The notes beneath the pieces were generated by a model. The model was not told the DNA's origin. It did no database searches and worked only from the letters and a program-made list of their open reading frames with translations. From positions 1 through 5,365 of the forward strand of contig BNWE01000095.1 of assembly GCA_025998595.1 (NCBI GenBank): 5,365 bases of DNA. Direction: 5' to 3'. This DNA comes from Alphaproteobacteria bacterium (GTDB lineage: Bacteria > Pseudomonadota > Alphaproteobacteria > UBA3830). Shown here in pieces: positions 5,310 through 5,365 of the stretch (positions within the stretch are counted from its first letter, which is position 1; every line of letters begins with the position of its first letter). Both the position numbers and the translations under genes were made by a program.

Positions 5310-5365
5310 CTACTTTTCGTCCCATACCTTGAATTCATTTGGCCCATCACTTTGGTTTTCTATGT
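5310..5365 (-). CDS. tnpA: C-terminal tail of a probable IS200/IS605 TnpA (Y1 transposase), partial
   Basis: The minus strand entering from the right edge reads IENQSDGPNEFKVWDEK and then TAG (5312-5310). The cut codon before the Ile ends in AC and would be Tyr if its first base is T. IS200-type TnpA proteins often end in a YIENQ...FKV-like tail after their last helix, which is the basis of the call. Only 17 complete codons are visible, without the HUH motif or the catalytic tyrosine, so identity rests on this tail plus the hairpin and the disrupted neighbour. Confidence 0.55.
   Translation of the reverse strand, partial: IENQSDGPNEFKVWDEK

Larger units (their letters stand above)
5244..5365 (-). 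mobile_element. Right end of an IS200/IS605-like insertion sequence (partial)
   Basis: Three things coincide. Homology between the two HTH gene copies stops at 5243/5244. A perfect hairpin with the GCTTTAGC-type core sits at 5253-5266, 9 bases beyond the break. A minus-strand reading frame ending at 5310 resembles the C-terminus of a Y1 transposase. Elements of this family end in subterminal hairpins rather than terminal inverted repeats and make no target duplication, which fits the clean junction. The rest of the element and its left end lie outside the window. The exact boundary is approximate. Confidence 0.55.

Noticed and set aside
1..5365. CRISPR array, tRNA or rRNA genes
   Set aside because: No regularly spaced direct repeats and no tRNA or rRNA-like sequence seen on either strand.

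Overview
This 5.4-kb window looks like accessory, mobile-element DNA from a low-GC bacterium. The left part has the layout of a recombination module best known from Alphaproteobacteria: a DUF2924 protein, a large serine recombinase, and a small ParB/KorB-like helix-turn-helix (HTH) protein. The A+T-rich codon use and the Rpn-type nuclease would suit a low-GC, host-associated or anaerobic lineage. The taxonomic call is an inference and is weak; there is no rRNA or housekeeping gene here to settle it.

Layout. Positions 9-1770 (+) hold DUF2924 and the serine recombinase, which look translationally coupled. A 92-bp gap follows. It holds a perfect 12-bp inverted repeat around a candidate promoter. 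Then comes the small HTH gene, copy 1 (1863-2291, +). Next, on the minus strand and converging on copy 1 with a 12-bp gap, is an Rpn/YhgA-like PD-(D/E)XK nuclease (2304-3200). A 527-bp divergent intergenic region carries the rpn promoter, two small palindromes and scraps of what may be decayed coding sequence. A YhcG/DUF1016 PD-(D/E)XK nuclease follows (3728-4852, +). It converges on a second copy of the HTH gene (4890-5246, -), which has lost about 25 N-terminal residues. At the right edge, a hairpin and the last codons of what looks like an IS200/IS605 TnpA (Y1 transposase) show why: an insertion sequence appears to have landed in that gene.

How it may work together. The serine recombinase, DUF2924 and HTH genes would be the mobility and control part. 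The two unrelated PD-(D/E)XK nucleases sit mirror-symmetrically between inverted copies of the HTH gene and look like cargo, plausibly phage defence or genome-instability functions. The most striking detail is inside the rpn gene. A perfect 11-nt Shine-Dalgarno sequence sits just upstream of in-frame Met210, predicting a separate 89-residue C-terminal protein. This matches the intragenic antitoxin (RpnS) arrangement described for E. coli Rpn phage-defence proteins, and it suggests the gene encodes both toxin and antitoxin.
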